DNA from: Mycolicibacterium hodleri
GTDB lineage: Bacteria > Actinomycetota > Actinomycetes > Mycobacteriales > Mycobacteriaceae
Direction: 5' to 3'
Length of the DNA stretch: 64,000 nucleotides
Assembly: GCF_025822245.1 (NCBI RefSeq)
Contig: NZ_JACKTL010000026.1
Span: 241,043-305,042, forward strand
Position numbers and translations under genes: made by a program. Shown piece by piece: positions 26,326 to 35,441 of the stretch. Each line of letters opens with the position of its first letter. The first letter of the stretch is position 1. Below the pieces are notes generated by a model that was given only the letters and a program-made list of their open reading frames with translations, ran no database searches and was not told the origin of the DNA.

Positions 26326-26745
26326 TCAGCCGGGTCCTCTGGGCCCCTCGCCGCCATCTTGGTGGTCGGACCCGTCGGGGCTTTCCTCGCCGGACGAGTC
26401 GCCGCCGGACTCCTCTTGGCGCGAGTCGCGCGACTCCCCATCGCCGTGATGGTCCCCTTCGCCCTGGCTGTATGAGCCTTCGCCGTGACCGTGGTGCTCG
26501 CCGCCGACTTCGGAACCCAATGCGAAACCTGCGACGAAGATCGATCCCACGATGAAGGTCGCGGCGGCAATCGCGACGAGTATTCCCGCCAATTGGCCGA
26601 TCCGGCCGTGGGGACGTGTCCGGTCCCACCGCGAAGTTGACTGTGCAGGAACGGACTGACCGGCTGCTGGCGCCGGCTCGCCGACTGGGGTGGTTGTGGT
26701 GGGTTCCACGGGCGTGGTTTCGTCGTGCGGAGGTTGCTCGGTCAT
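26326..26745 (-). CDS. Single-pass membrane protein with acidic Gly/His-rich tail
   Basis: 139 residues. A Pro/Thr-rich cytoplasmic N-terminus (TEQPPHDETTPVEPTTTTPV) leads to one transmembrane helix (LAGILVAIAAATFIVGSIFV), then a disordered tail full of His, Gly, Asp, Glu and Ser (GEHHGHGEGSYSQGEGDHHG ...). It is a paralogue of the proteins starting at 36320 and, more distantly, 51582. The tail could bind metal or polyanion or be a spacer; this is speculation. It lies between the phosphatase relic and dedA, in the dedA direction. Confidence 0.72.
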   Translation of the reverse strand: MTEQPPHDETTPVEPTTTTPVGEPAPAAGQSVPAQSTSRWDRTRPHGRIGQLAGILVAIAAATFIVGSIFVAGFALGSEVGGEHHGHGEGSYSQGEGDHHGDGESRDSRQEESGGDSSGEESPDGSDHQDGGEGPRGPG

Positions 26746-26806
26746 GAGTTTTCCTTAGTTGAAGAATTTCATCGAATGCCGTCAGCAGGTCGCTGATTAT
26801 TTGCAG

Positions 26807-27445
26807 TCAGTCGTCGGCCGGGGCGTGATGTGCGACGAGTTTCATGGATTCCGAACGACGGCGTCTACGGACGACCACCACGACGGTGGCGATGATCGCG
26901 AGGACCGCGGCACCGCCGATCGCGTAGCTCGGACCGCGCATCGCCTCCTCCGCCGTTTGCCAGTTGGCCCCGATCGCGTACCCGACGATGGCGAGGGCAG
27001 CAGTCCACGGTAAGCAACCAGCGATGGTGTAGAGGCCGAAACGAATCGGTGGCATGCCCGCGATTCCAGCGGGCAAAGAGATGAATGTGCGGATGCCGGG
27101 CAGCAAGCGGGCCCAGAACACTGAATACGCCCCGCGACGCACGAACCAGGCCTGAGCGCGGTCGATCTCGCTGGGGCGCAGCAGGATGAAGCGTCCCCAG
27201 CGGTGGAGCGCTGGCCGGCCGGCGTAGCGACCGGCCAGCCATGCCAGATAGCTCCCCGCCACGTTGCCCAACGTGCCCGCCGCGATGACCGACACCAGGC
27301 CGGGGTGCGGCCCGCTCACGGCGCCTGCGGCAAGAGCGCCACCAAGCAACATCGTCACCTCGGAAGGGACCGGGATGCACGCGGACTCCGCGGCCATGAG
27401 GACGAAGATCGCGATTAGTCCGTAGGTGACGATCAGATGCTGCAT
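26807..27445 (-). CDS. DedA-family membrane protein (SNARE-associated/VTT domain)
   Basis: 212 residues from ATG 27445, preceded by GGAG. Family motifs: ESACIPVPSEVTMLLGG near the N-terminus, GNVAGSYLAWLAGRYAGR, FVRRGAYSVFWARLLPGIRT and SLPAGIAGMPPIRF, with four or more membrane segments and a basic tail. DedA proteins are known to flip undecaprenyl phosphate or other lipids and support envelope integrity and resistance to cationic peptides. A tandem box lies 25 bases upstream of the start, in the direction of the gene. Confidence 0.9.
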   Translation of the reverse strand: MQHLIVTYGLIAIFVLMAAESACIPVPSEVTMLLGGALAAGAVSGPHPGLVSVIAAGTLGNVAGSYLAWLAGRYAGRPALHRWGRFILLRPSEIDRAQAWFVRRGAYSVFWARLLPGIRTFISLPAGIAGMPPIRFGLYTIAGCLPWTAALAIVGYAIGANWQTAEEAMRGPSYAIGGAAVLAIIATVVVVVRRRRRSESMKLVAHHAPADD

Positions 27446-27469
27446 GGTCTCCACCGTGGATGATGCCCG

Positions 27470-27485
27470 CTGAGACGTCGCTGAG
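27470..27485 (-). promoter_or_regulatory. Island tandem box upstream of dedA-type gene
   Basis: The minus strand reads CTCAGCGACGTCTCAG, an exact fit to YTCAGCNNNNTYTCAG, ending 25 bases before the DedA start codon. Confidence 0.65.
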
Positions 27486-27661
27486 AAAGCCCGAGCCACC
27501 ACACCATCGGCTCCATCTCAGAGAATTCGAGAATCCGTGCGCTGCCGGACCGCTTTGGGCTACAACGGCATTGCCGAAGTCAGCTTTATGTACAATCTAC
27601 GTCGAGGTACTTCGCCTCGTCGGCGCGCTGCCGGCCTGCGCTCAGTCCCAGGTCTGTTCTG

Positions 27662-27976
27662 TTAGTTATCGGCGCCGGCCGGGTCGGTTTTGCTGCCCAC
27701 GACGTGGAACGTCGGATCGAGGTTGACGTCGGTCTGCCGGCCGTCGGGCAGTGTTACCTTCACCTAATAGAAGCTTTCCTGGTCACCCACCTCGGTCTGG
27801 GTGACGGTTCCTCCGCCGGTCGCCGCCAGCGCAGCCTGCGTTGCCTGTGCTAGCGCGTCACCGGTGATCGGTGTGCCCTCGCCATCGTCGGGCTGGCCCG
27901 ACGCAATACCGGTGCCCAGTGCGATCGCCGCGATCGCGGCCGCGGCGACGATTGCAATTCGTGTCGGTTGGTTCAT
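27662..27976 (-). pseudogene. Small secreted PepSY-like protein interrupted by TAG
   Basis: ATG 27976 starts a signal peptide (NQPTRIAIVAAAAIAAIALG ... ASG) and a domain ALAQATQAALAATGGGTVTQ, VGDQESFY. An in-frame TAG at 27764-27766 follows, and the same frame continues VKVTLPDGRQTDVNLDPTFH VVGSK to a TAA at 27662. The pattern ESFYxVxVxxPDGxxxxVxLD is the PepSY repeat found in small exported inhibitors or modulators of peptidases. One nonsense mutation, or a sequence error, would restore a 104-residue protein. A tandem box lies 25 bases upstream. Confidence 0.72.
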
Positions 27977-28000
27977 GCGGTCCAGCGTGCGCCGTGGCAC

Positions 28001-28016
28001 CTGAGAGCAGGCTGAA
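28001..28016 (-). promoter_or_regulatory. Island tandem box upstream of PepSY-like gene
   Basis: The minus strand reads TTCAGCCTGCTCTCAG, an exact fit, ending 25 bases before the start codon; spacing is the same as at the DedA gene. Confidence 0.65.
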
Positions 28017-28049
28017 CGGCGGTCAGTGCTACCGCTCCTCCACCGTGTA

Positions 28050-29243
28050 TCAAACGTCGTCGAGCCGAGGATAGAGGACTTCGACGGTGATGAGCTGGAG
28101 GGCCGCGGCGATTGGAATGGCTACCAGTGCGCCGACAATCCCCAGTAGCGCACCGCCGACGAGGACTGCGAGCACGGTGGTGAGTGCGGGCACCTTCACT
28201 GCGCGTCCGATGATCCGTGGAACCAAGAGGTAGTCCTCGAGCAGGCGGAACACGATGAAAAACGTGACGGTGGCTATGCACACGGGCAGCGAAACGGTCA
28301 GTGCGACTGCGGCAACCACCACACCGGCGATGGTCGACCCGACGACCGGGATCAGGTCGAATAGCCCGACGAAGATGCCCAACAACAGGGGATAGGGAAC
28401 ACCGAAGGCCATCAACCACACGAACGTTCCCGCCGCGGCGATGACCGAGACCACCACGTTCCCCAGAACGTACGCGCCCACCTTTGCGAAGACCTCGTCG
28501 CCGATGAGGATTGCCCGCGGCCGGCGGCTGTGTGGAATGAGCCGGTAAAGGGTGATGCGGATGCGTGGCAAGTCGATGAGGAAGTAGACCGTCAACACAA
28601 TGACGATCAATACGTCGGCGATCGCTCCGAACACGGCGGTTCCGGCGGTGACGACGTCTTGTAGAAACGATCCGCCGGAGCCGTTGACCGCGTCGGTGAT
28701 GCGCTGCTGCACGTGGAATCGATCGTTGACTCGACCGATGAGCGAGGAATGATCCTGCGCCTGTTGGACGTATTGGGGTGCCTGGGTGATGAGTTGGGAG
28801 GCCTGCTCCGATAGCGGGGGGATCGCCGCTGCCACGAACGCGCCCAACAGGAGCATGAAGATCAGGAACACCAGCGTGGTGGCGGCCCGCCGCGGCAGCT
28901 TGCGCTTCACGAACCAGGACGCCGCGGGTTCCAGTCCCAAAGCAAGGAAGAATGCGACGCCGATCAGCACCAGAATCGATGACAAAGACGCGAGGACTTG
29001 GACCAACCCGTAGGTGACGGCCACACCGGCAGAGGCGGTCAGACCGATGAAGAACGGAGATCGTCGGTCGAACCGGCGCCCGGGTGAGCCCATCGGCTGT
29101 GCCTCGGTGCTGAGTTCCGCCGCGCGATGCTCGGCCTCGGCGACGGGACTGTCCTCTTCGCCATGGGGTTGGGCTACCAGGTTGTGGTGGCCCTCGCCCG
29201 CGAGGCCGGTGTCGACTACCTGTTCTCGTTCGCCGTCAGACAC
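28050..29243 (-). CDS. AI-2E family (PerM-like) membrane transporter
   Basis: About 397 residues from GTG 29243, chosen because GGGAGG lies 9 bases upstream; ATG 29261 and longer frames exist. The protein has an acidic N-terminal tail of about 50 residues, then the PF01594 arrangement: paired helices, an amphipathic extracellular segment (PPLSEQASQLITQAPQYVQQ), and a C-terminal block with GVPYPLLLGIFVGLFDLIPVVG and EDYLLVPRIIGRAVKVPALT. Family members export small molecules or ions (AI-2, or Na+/H+ antiport); substrate here is unknown. Confidence 0.87.
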   Translation of the reverse strand: MSDGEREQVVDTGLAGEGHHNLVAQPHGEEDSPVAEAEHRAAELSTEAQPMGSPGRRFDRRSPFFIGLTASAGVAVTYGLVQVLASLSSILVLIGVAFFLALGLEPAASWFVKRKLPRRAATTLVFLIFMLLLGAFVAAAIPPLSEQASQLITQAPQYVQQAQDHSSLIGRVNDRFHVQQRITDAVNGSGGSFLQDVVTAGTAVFGAIADVLIVIVLTVYFLIDLPRIRITLYRLIPHSRRPRAILIGDEVFAKVGAYVLGNVVVSVIAAAGTFVWLMAFGVPYPLLLGIFVGLFDLIPVVGSTIAGVVVAAVALTVSLPVCIATVTFFIVFRLLEDYLLVPRIIGRAVKVPALTTVLAVLVGGALLGIVGALVAIPIAAALQLITVEVLYPRLDDV

Positions 29244-29448
29244 TGGAGGACCCTCCCACATTGTTCGTTCGCGCTGGTACGCGACCGTCGTCTCATGATG
29301 CAGGTGATCGCAAGTCGTGCGACGGTGTTGCGCGACGCCCGCGAAATGGTGCCTCTGCGACCGTACCGGGCTCGGCAGGCTCCGATCAGAATCGCTAGTC
29401 ACCACGCGTTGCTTCTGGAGAACTGGCCCTGTCGATCGATCCGCGGCG

Positions 29449-30381
29449 CTACGCCCAGACGTTCATGATCGCAGGCGCGTTGGCAGCGAGCCCGGTCTTG
29501 GGAAGCCCGTAGAGGTCCTCGATGGTGGACAGCAAGTTGTAGTGATTGAGCGGAGCGGCGTCGGTGGCCACAGGCACGTGCGCGCCGTAGAAGATCGTCG
29601 GTATCCGGTTGCCGGCGCTGTCGTCGTCTTCGTCCCAGGTCACGATCAGCAGGCTGTTGTTCGACTTCGCCCATGTTGCATACGTCGCCAGGTTTTCCTG
29701 GAGCCAACCGTCGGCCTGGGTGATGCTGCCATCGTGCATGTCGTTGCCCAGGTTTGGGATCACGAAGGATACGGTCGGCAAGCTGGCGTAGTCGGAGCGG
29801 GCGCCGAACGCCGACAACGGCATGGACGCGTCTGCTGGCACATTGCTGAAGTCGACCCAGGGCACGTGCTTCCGCGCGTACTTCCCAGCGGAGCAGACCG
29901 TCGAGCCGACGGTGGGCAGGTCCTCGGAGAAGCCGCCGAACGTATGGCCGCCCGCCAGGAGTTCCGACGCAAGGTTCGGCGCGGCGCCCAAGTCGAGGGG
30001 GCACACGTCCGAGGTGACGCCGAACGTGTTGCCCGCGAACATCGCCAGATAGTTGGGCTCACTGGGGTGGCTGACCGCGTATGACTGCGTGAGGAGCGTG
30101 CCGTTGAGGGCGAGTGCATTCATGTACGGCGCGGATTCCTTGCCCACGATGCCGGTGCTGGCGTGGTTTTCTTCTACGACGATCACGACATGCGCCGGCG
30201 GCGGGATGGGCGGCGCCGCCGCGGCCGGTACCGCGGGACACGCCGCGCACGCTGCGAGCGACACGACGAAGCGAACCCATGGCGTCAAGTGCCCGATTGT
30301 AGAAGCCGCGGCACGCGACTTGGTGGCCGTCGCGACCAGCATGGTGGGGAGACTGCGGTGTTCCAATTCAGACACCGTCAT
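29449..30381 (-). CDS. Secreted phosphoesterase (phospholipase C/acid phosphatase family)
   Basis: About 310 residues. ATG 30381 overlaps the stop of the upstream esterase gene (ATGA), so the two are translationally coupled; ATG 30342 is an alternative. A signal segment (FVVSLAACAACPAVPAAAA) precedes a PF04185-type domain: HVVIVVEENHASTGIVG, SHPSEPNYLAMFAG, GGFSEDLP, SFVIPNLGNDMHDG and IVTWDEDDDSAGNRIP, which carry the metal-binding and nucleophile positions of this superfamily. It would hydrolyse phosphoesters outside the membrane. Confidence 0.85.
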   Translation of the reverse strand: MTVSELEHRSLPTMLVATATKSRAAASTIGHLTPWVRFVVSLAACAACPAVPAAAAPPIPPPAHVVIVVEENHASTGIVGKESAPYMNALALNGTLLTQSYAVSHPSEPNYLAMFAGNTFGVTSDVCPLDLGAAPNLASELLAGGHTFGGFSEDLPTVGSTVCSAGKYARKHVPWVDFSNVPADASMPLSAFGARSDYASLPTVSFVIPNLGNDMHDGSITQADGWLQENLATYATWAKSNNSLLIVTWDEDDDSAGNRIPTIFYGAHVPVATDAAPLNHYNLLSTIEDLYGLPKTGLAANAPAIMNVWA

Positions 30382-31826
30382 CTCCCGGGTGACGTGGGGC
30401 TGCGACGCGCGGCCGCGGCAGCCGCCTGTTGACGCATCGGCAAGGGACGGGTCCCGACCGGTGTGCCGATGTGGCCCATCAGCCACGGCAGTGTGGTGGC
30501 AAACGCCGTTGCGGCGCTTGGCCAGTCGTGCTTGCCCACGACGGCCGTGATGCCGCAGTCGATGTCGTGGCTCGCGCCAAGACCACACAGCTCGACAGCC
30601 GCGTCGTACTCGCCGTTGTGCTTGGCGACGGCGGCCTGGCGGCCACTGTCCACACCGGCCCCGGACACGACGAACAGTCCTGACAGTCCGACGTAGGGTC
30701 CGTGTCGGGTGATCGCGGTGCTGGGGTCGAAGTCCTCCCAGGCCGCGTGGCTGCCGCCGAACAGTCGATCGATGGTCTCGGAAGTCGTCCCGGCGTTGGG
30801 GCGAGCATCCCCGGCGATGTCGATGAAGGAGCCGAAGAGGTCGGGGTGCATCACCGCGAGATCGACCGCGCAGGTGCCGCCGGCGGAGAACCCCACAACC
30901 GCCCACTGGGCAGCGGCCGCGCTGACACCGAACGCGCCGATGAGGTAGGGCACCACGTCCTTGGTCAGGTGATCGGCGGCGTTCCCGCGGGGTCCGTTGA
31001 CGCATTCGGTGTCGACTTTGAAGTTGCCGGTTGAGTCGACGAACACGACCACCGGGCCCTGGCCGTCGTGGGCGGCGGCAAAGGCGTCCAGCGTCTCGAT
31101 GGCGCGGCCGGCGCGCAGCCAGTCCGCGGGGGTGTTGAACTCCCCGCCGATCATCATCACTGCCGGCAGGGGCGGCGGCGGGACACTCGCGAACCAGGCC
31201 GGTGGCAGGTAGACCAGCTCATCGCGGTGTCGAAAACCCGAGGCGGTCGAGTCGATGTTCACCGACACGACGCGTCCCCTGGCGGGAACGATCCCGCTGC
31301 GCTGCAAAGCGCTAAGAGCGCGGTGGTCGGTCTGATCGGGCAGTGGCGCCGAGGTCAGTTGAGCCCACGCCGCGTCCACGGTCGGCACGTAGCCGACCCA
31401 GCCGTTGAGGGTCACGCCCGCACACGCCAGCGACAGGGGCACCGACAGCAGGGACAGGCCCCGGCGCCACCACTGAGCGTCCCGCCAGCCCGTGACCAGT
31501 GCTGCCACCGCCAGGCCGGTCACTGCGATCCATGCCCACAAGGCCACCGGTGCCGATTCGCTCACGATCCCGGCCGAGCGGACGTACCAGTACGCCGCAC
31601 CCCCCAACGCCGCACCGCATGCCGCGGACAGCGGCATCCACAGAAGTCGCCAGCGCCGCGTCCGCCACCCGACCGCAGCGACCAAGGTGATCGCCGCGAG
31701 CACTTCAAGACTCAGCGGGATCCAGCCGTGCATCAACGACAGCCGGGGTTCCATCACGGCACGACCGTCGGAAAGCGCCGCGTAACCGAGTCGTAGGCGT
31801 AAGGGGACACGACAGTATCGTTGCAC
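30378..31826 (-). CDS. Membrane-anchored alpha/beta-hydrolase, esterase-D/antigen-85-like (second copy)
   Basis: About 482 residues if started at GTG 31826; ATG 31754 is the nearest methionine, but similarity to the paralogue at 8778 extends upstream of it. Four N-terminal transmembrane helices are followed by the esterase domain: ELVYLPPAWFASVPPPPLPA, VMMIGGEFNTPADWL, nucleophile elbow VVGFSAGGTCAV and HDW near the end. It shares long identical stretches with the 8778 protein. Coupled by an ATGA overlap to the phosphoesterase, suggesting both act on the same envelope substrate. Confidence 0.82.
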   Translation of the reverse strand: MQRYCRVPLRLRLGYAALSDGRAVMEPRLSLMHGWIPLSLEVLAAITLVAAVGWRTRRWRLLWMPLSAACGAALGGAAYWYVRSAGIVSESAPVALWAWIAVTGLAVAALVTGWRDAQWWRRGLSLLSVPLSLACAGVTLNGWVGYVPTVDAAWAQLTSAPLPDQTDHRALSALQRSGIVPARGRVVSVNIDSTASGFRHRDELVYLPPAWFASVPPPPLPAVMMIGGEFNTPADWLRAGRAIETLDAFAAAHDGQGPVVVFVDSTGNFKVDTECVNGPRGNAADHLTKDVVPYLIGAFGVSAAAAQWAVVGFSAGGTCAVDLAVMHPDLFGSFIDIAGDARPNAGTTSETIDRLFGGSHAAWEDFDPSTAITRHGPYVGLSGLFVVSGAGVDSGRQAAVAKHNGEYDAAVELCGLGASHDIDCGITAVVGKHDWPSAATAFATTLPWLMGHIGTPVGTRPLPMRQQAAAAAARRSPTSPGR

Positions 31827-32432
31827 CGTGGTGCTGATAGTTTGCTGAACGGCAGGTGGCGGGTCAGTAGCGGACGTCTCCGCGACCGTGTCGTCGTCGG
31901 CGCCCCGGTTGTGCGCCAAGGGTGTGCCGAGACGTGCGCGCACTGCAAGAGGCCCGTGGACGGTCTAGACGAACGCACGCCGATGGGCTGGACCAATGGG
32001 TAGAGACTAGGCACGCTGAGACGACATAAAAGCAGCTCAATGGCATTCCGATTTAACGGCCGTCGTCTCGGCCGCTGCACGCGAGGGCTGTCAAAGATCG
32101 AGACCGCTTGCGCGAGGCCGCGTCGTCGTGACCACAGTCTTGACGACAACACTGACGACAGTAGCGCTTGCAACCACGCTCACTACACGGTGTTCCACAA
32201 GCTAAACAGCCTGTTCACGGCGCCTGCCCGCTCCTGGCCGGCTGAGGGTCGACCGACAACGTCCTATCGCGACGCTACCGGTGTATGGCACTGAGCTGCA
32301 AAGAGATTCGCTACTGGTCGCAGCCCTGTCTGACAGGCACTGGGTTGACGGAATCCGGTGCAATCGGCGACCGAGAGGTGTCTGTAACACCGCAGCCGCT
32401 GCTTCCCACGTCCTCATGTCTCCTCGCGCTGG

Positions 32433-32448
32433 CTGAGACGCTGCTGAT
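32433..32448 (-). promoter_or_regulatory. Island tandem box (weaker)
   Basis: The minus strand reads ATCAGCAGCGTCTCAG, one mismatch to YTCAGCNNNNTYTCAG. It could serve the leftward esterase operon or act with the neighbouring box. Confidence 0.45.
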
Positions 32449-32489
32449 ACGGAGCGAAGACGGCGCCGAGGAGTCTGGCGATGACGCGC

Positions 32490-32505
32490 CTCAGCGTTCT
32501 TTCAG
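32490..32505 (+). promoter_or_regulatory. Island tandem box upstream of ECF transporter
   Basis: CTCAGCGTTCTTTCAG is an exact fit, oriented toward the ECF transporter gene and ending 67 bases before its start. Confidence 0.6.
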
Positions 32506-32571
32506 CGACGCGGACTTACCTTGGCGCCGTGCGCCGCCGGCGCGCGTCATGACTAGGAGAGGCGGCCCCTC

Positions 32572-33336
32572 ATGCCACGTGCGGCGCCTTCCCTGCGCGG
32601 GCCGTTGCGGCCAGCCGAGATCGCCCACGCGGCGGTGATGGCAGCGTTGTGTGCGGCGACGTCGATCATGACGGCGCTGATCCCCCCGGTAGCCGCATTG
32701 TCGGTGGTGGGCACCGTCCCAATGGGCTTGCTTGCCTACCGCCATCGCTTCCGTGCCTTCGTGGCGGCTGCGGTGGCGGGCAGTGTGATGGCGTTCGTGG
32801 TTGCGGGCAACGGCGGTGCCAGCACGGTACTCAGTTGCGCCTACATCGGAGGCATCACGGGCTTCGTCAAACGGCGGGGTCGGGGTTTCGCGACGGTCAT
32901 GATTCTGGCGCTGGCGGCTGGCGTGGTCGCCGGGATCGCCTCGGTCGGCGCCTTGATGGTGTTGTCCCGGCTGCGGGAGCTGGCATTCGCCTCGATGCAA
33001 GCCAACGTCGACGGGGTCGCGGCGGTCATGGCCCGCGTCCCGGTTCTGCATGGCCTCGGTGATTGGATTCACCGCAATTTCGCCCTGGCGCTGCACTTGT
33101 GGCCGTTGTTCGTCGGCGGTAGTGCGATCGCGGGAGTGCTCGGCATGACCGTGGTCGGATGGTGGGCACTGTCGCGGGTACTCCGCCGACTGGGCGAGAT
33201 CCCGGACGTACACAAACTGGACTCCGGCATGGACTCGGGACCGGTCGAGCCAGTTCCCGTGCACTTGCGCGACGTCGCCTATCGCTACCCGGGAATGGGC
33301 CGGAACGCCGTCGGTCCACTGACCATGAGTATTTAA
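32572..33336 (+). CDS. ECF-type transporter: membrane (S-like) domain and start of first ATPase domain
   Basis: 254 residues. Residues 1-205 form a hydrophobic substrate-binding-like domain with about six helices. From residue 226 an ABC ATPase begins (VHLRDVAYRYPGMGRNAVGP LTMSI), but an in-frame TAA at 33334 cuts it. The frame continues after the stop as [17 protein letters not shown], so the ancestral protein was one polypeptide of about 675 residues, as in M. tuberculosis Rv2326c (membrane domain fused to two ATPases). ECF transporters import vitamins or metals; this substrate is unknown. The stop is a nonsense mutation, an error or an unusual split. Confidence 0.82.
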   Translation: MPRAAPSLRGPLRPAEIAHAAVMAALCAATSIMTALIPPVAALSVVGTVPMGLLAYRHRFRAFVAAAVAGSVMAFVVAGNGGASTVLSCAYIGGITGFVKRRGRGFATVMILALAAGVVAGIASVGALMVLSRLRELAFASMQANVDGVAAVMARVPVLHGLGDWIHRNFALALHLWPLFVGGSAIAGVLGMTVVGWWALSRVLRRLGEIPDVHKLDSGMDSGPVEPVPVHLRDVAYRYPGMGRNAVGPLTMSI

Positions 33337-33354
33337 CCCGGCGAGCACGTCGCC

Positions 33355-34599
33355 GTGACCGGGGCGAACGGGGCGGGCAAGACCACGCTGATGCTCGTGC
33401 TGGCGGGATGTGCGCCCTCTGCTGGCACGGTCGAACGGCCGGGTGCGGTCGGGCTCGGCCAGATCGGCGGAACCGCGGTGATACTGCAGCATCCGGAGAG
33501 TCAGATTCTCGGCAGCCGAGTGGCCGACGACGTGGTGTGGGGGTTGCCCCCGGGCTGCAGCGTCGACGTCGCCCGCTTGCTCACAGACGTCGGTCTCGAC
33601 GGACTCGCCGATCGTGACACCGGCGGCCTGTCCGGCGGCGAGTTGCAGCGCTTGGCCGTCGCTGCCGCATTGGCGCGCAAACCGGCCCTTTTGATCGCCG
33701 ACGAAGTGACCTCGATGGTCGATCAGCGCGGTCGCGACGCCCTTGTCGGACTCCTCTCCGATTTGTCCCGGCGACGGGGCTTGGCTCTAGTGCATATCAC
33801 CCACTACAGCGAGGAGGCGCGATCTGCCGACCGCTCCATCGCACTCGCTGGTACTCAGCCGACTATGAACGCCGACATGATCGAGACGGTGAGGCCGCCG
33901 CTCCCGCCCGCCATCGGTGACACCGTTGCGGGGACGGTGCTCGAACTCCGTGGCGTCGGCCACGAGTACGGCAGCGGAACCCCGTGGGCGAAGCGCGCCC
34001 TGCACGGCGTAGACCTCGAGGTACGCGAGGGCGATGGGGTATTGATCCACGGTAGCAACGGATCGGGCAAGTCCACGCTGGCGTGGATCATGGCCGGATT
34101 GATACGGCCCACCGCGGGCAGGTGTCTCCTCGACGGCACGCCTTCCTTCAATCAGGTCGGGGCGGTGGCGGTCTCGTTCCAGGCCGCGCGTCTGCAGCTC
34201 ATGCGCGGCACGGTGAACCGCGAGGTGGCATCCGCCGCCGGTATCTCACTCGACGACGCCGACGAGATACGGTCGATATTGGCCGCGGTGGGCCTACCTC
34301 CCGAGTTGGCCAGCCGCCGCGTGGACCAACTCAGCGGAGGTCAGATGCGCCGAGTCGTGCTCTCCGCGCTGCTCGCTCGCTCGCCGCGTGCACTGATCCT
34401 GGACGAACCCCTCGCCGGATTGGACGCTGACGGGCAGCGCGATCTGGTTCGGCTGTTGCGAACCCTGCGCAGGGGAGGGCTCACGGTGGTCGTCGTCTCC
34501 CACGACTTCTCTGGCCTGGACGAGCTGTGCCCAAGGTCCGTGCATTTGCATGGCGGCGCGAGGGAACGCGCCACCGAGACGTGCGGACGACGCCCATGA
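33355..34599 (+). CDS. ECF-type transporter: duplicated ABC ATPase part
   Basis: 414 residues from GTG 33355, in the same frame as the preceding gene after its TAA. The first ATPase has Walker [14 protein letters not shown]-loop region [20 protein letters not shown], signature [10 protein letters not shown] and Walker [10 protein letters not shown]; the second has [22 protein letters not shown] and [11 protein letters not shown]. Both sites look active. It pairs with the EcfT-like gene that follows with a 4-bp overlap. Started at this GTG the protein would lack the first beta-strands of ATPase 1, which argues that the upstream TAA is a lesion. Confidence 0.82.
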   Translation: MTGANGAGKTTLMLVLAGCAPSAGTVERPGAVGLGQIGGTAVILQHPESQILGSRVADDVVWGLPPGCSVDVARLLTDVGLDGLADRDTGGLSGGELQRLAVAAALARKPALLIADEVTSMVDQRGRDALVGLLSDLSRRRGLALVHITHYSEEARSADRSIALAGTQPTMNADMIETVRPPLPPAIGDTVAGTVLELRGVGHEYGSGTPWAKRALHGVDLEVREGDGVLIHGSNGSGKSTLAWIMAGLIRPTAGRCLLDGTPSFNQVGAVAVSFQAARLQLMRGTVNREVASAAGISLDDADEIRSILAAVGLPPELASRRVDQLSGGQMRRVVLSALLARSPRALILDEPLAGLDADGQRDLVRLLRTLRRGGLTVVVVSHDFSGLDELCPRSVHLHGGARERATETCGRRP

Positions 34600-35438
34600 C
34601 GATCCGAACTGACCCACCTGCGCGGCGACCGCTGGTACTCATGCGCCCGGTACCGAATGCGTCGGTGATACACGACCTGTGGGCCGGTACGAAAATCGTT
34701 ACTGCACTTGCAGTTTCGATTCTGTTGGCGAACCTTCCCGGCTGGGGCCCGATCGGACTGACGGGTGGACTGCTGGCGGTCGGCGCTCGGTTGGCGCACA
34801 TTCCGAGGGGGGTACTGCCGACTGTACCGAGGTGGGCGTGGGTGGTCACCGTCCTTGGCGGACTTCTGTCGGCGGCGGCGGGCGGCGCCCCCTACCTCGA
34901 CGTTGGTCCGACGACGGTGGGGCTCGGTGGGCTGCTCGAGGTGCTCAGGTTCGCGGCGCTTACGGCTGTTTTGCTCGGCCTCGGCGGAATGGTGTCATGG
35001 ACGACCGAGGTCGCCGACGTAGCGCCGGCCGTCGCCGTTCTTGGCCGTCCATTGCGGGCGTTGAGAATTCCCGTCGACGAGTGGGCCGTAGCGATTGCGT
35101 TGGCGATGCGGGCCTGTCCCATGCTCCTCGACGAGTTCCGGATCCTGTATGCGGCCCGTCGCCTGCGACCGAAGGAATTCCCGCCCCGCTCCCGGCGTGG
35201 AAGGCTCCGTTACTACGCGGTCGACCTGATCGATCTCCTGGCGGCCGCCATCACGGTGGCCCTTCGGCGCGCCGACGAGATGGGCGACGCGATCACCGCG
35301 CGGGGTGGAACCGGTCAGCTCTCCGCTGGTGTGTCGCGACCGAGGGCCAACGACTGGGTGGCCTTGTCGATCGTTTCGGCGGTCTGCGGCGCCGGTGTGG
35401 TCTGCGAATTGTTCGTCTTGCCGACGACCATGCGTTAG
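34596..35438 (+). CDS. ECF transporter transmembrane component (EcfT, Rv2325c-like)
   Basis: 280 residues from ATG 34596, overlapping the ATPase stop (ATGA). Five hydrophobic helices; after helix four are the two cytoplasmic coupling motifs with the A-R-R/A-R-G pattern of Ecf[13 protein letters not shown] and [10 protein letters not shown]. It links the ATPases to the substrate-binding membrane domain. The order (fused S-A-A, then T) matches the Rv2326c-Rv2325c pair of M. tuberculosis. Confidence 0.87.
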   Translation: MTIRTDPPARRPLVLMRPVPNASVIHDLWAGTKIVTALAVSILLANLPGWGPIGLTGGLLAVGARLAHIPRGVLPTVPRWAWVVTVLGGLLSAAAGGAPYLDVGPTTVGLGGLLEVLRFAALTAVLLGLGGMVSWTTEVADVAPAVAVLGRPLRALRIPVDEWAVAIALAMRACPMLLDEFRILYAARRLRPKEFPPRSRRGRLRYYAVDLIDLLAAAITVALRRADEMGDAITARGGTGQLSAGVSRPRANDWVALSIVSAVCGAGVVCELFVLPTTMR

Positions 35439-35441
35439 CCG

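Larger units (their letters stand above)
31827..32571. other. No gene recognised; regulatory region between divergent operons
   Basis: About 745 bases between the esterase (leftward) and the ECF transporter (rightward). No credible gene. Two tandem boxes lie at 32433-32448 and 32490-32505, and the promoters of both operons must be here. Confidence 0.5.

Noticed and set aside
29375..29405. String AGAATCGCTAGT resembling a conserved segment near the 3' end of 16S rRNA
   Set aside because: The match is about 12 bases and neighbouring rRNA sequence is absent.
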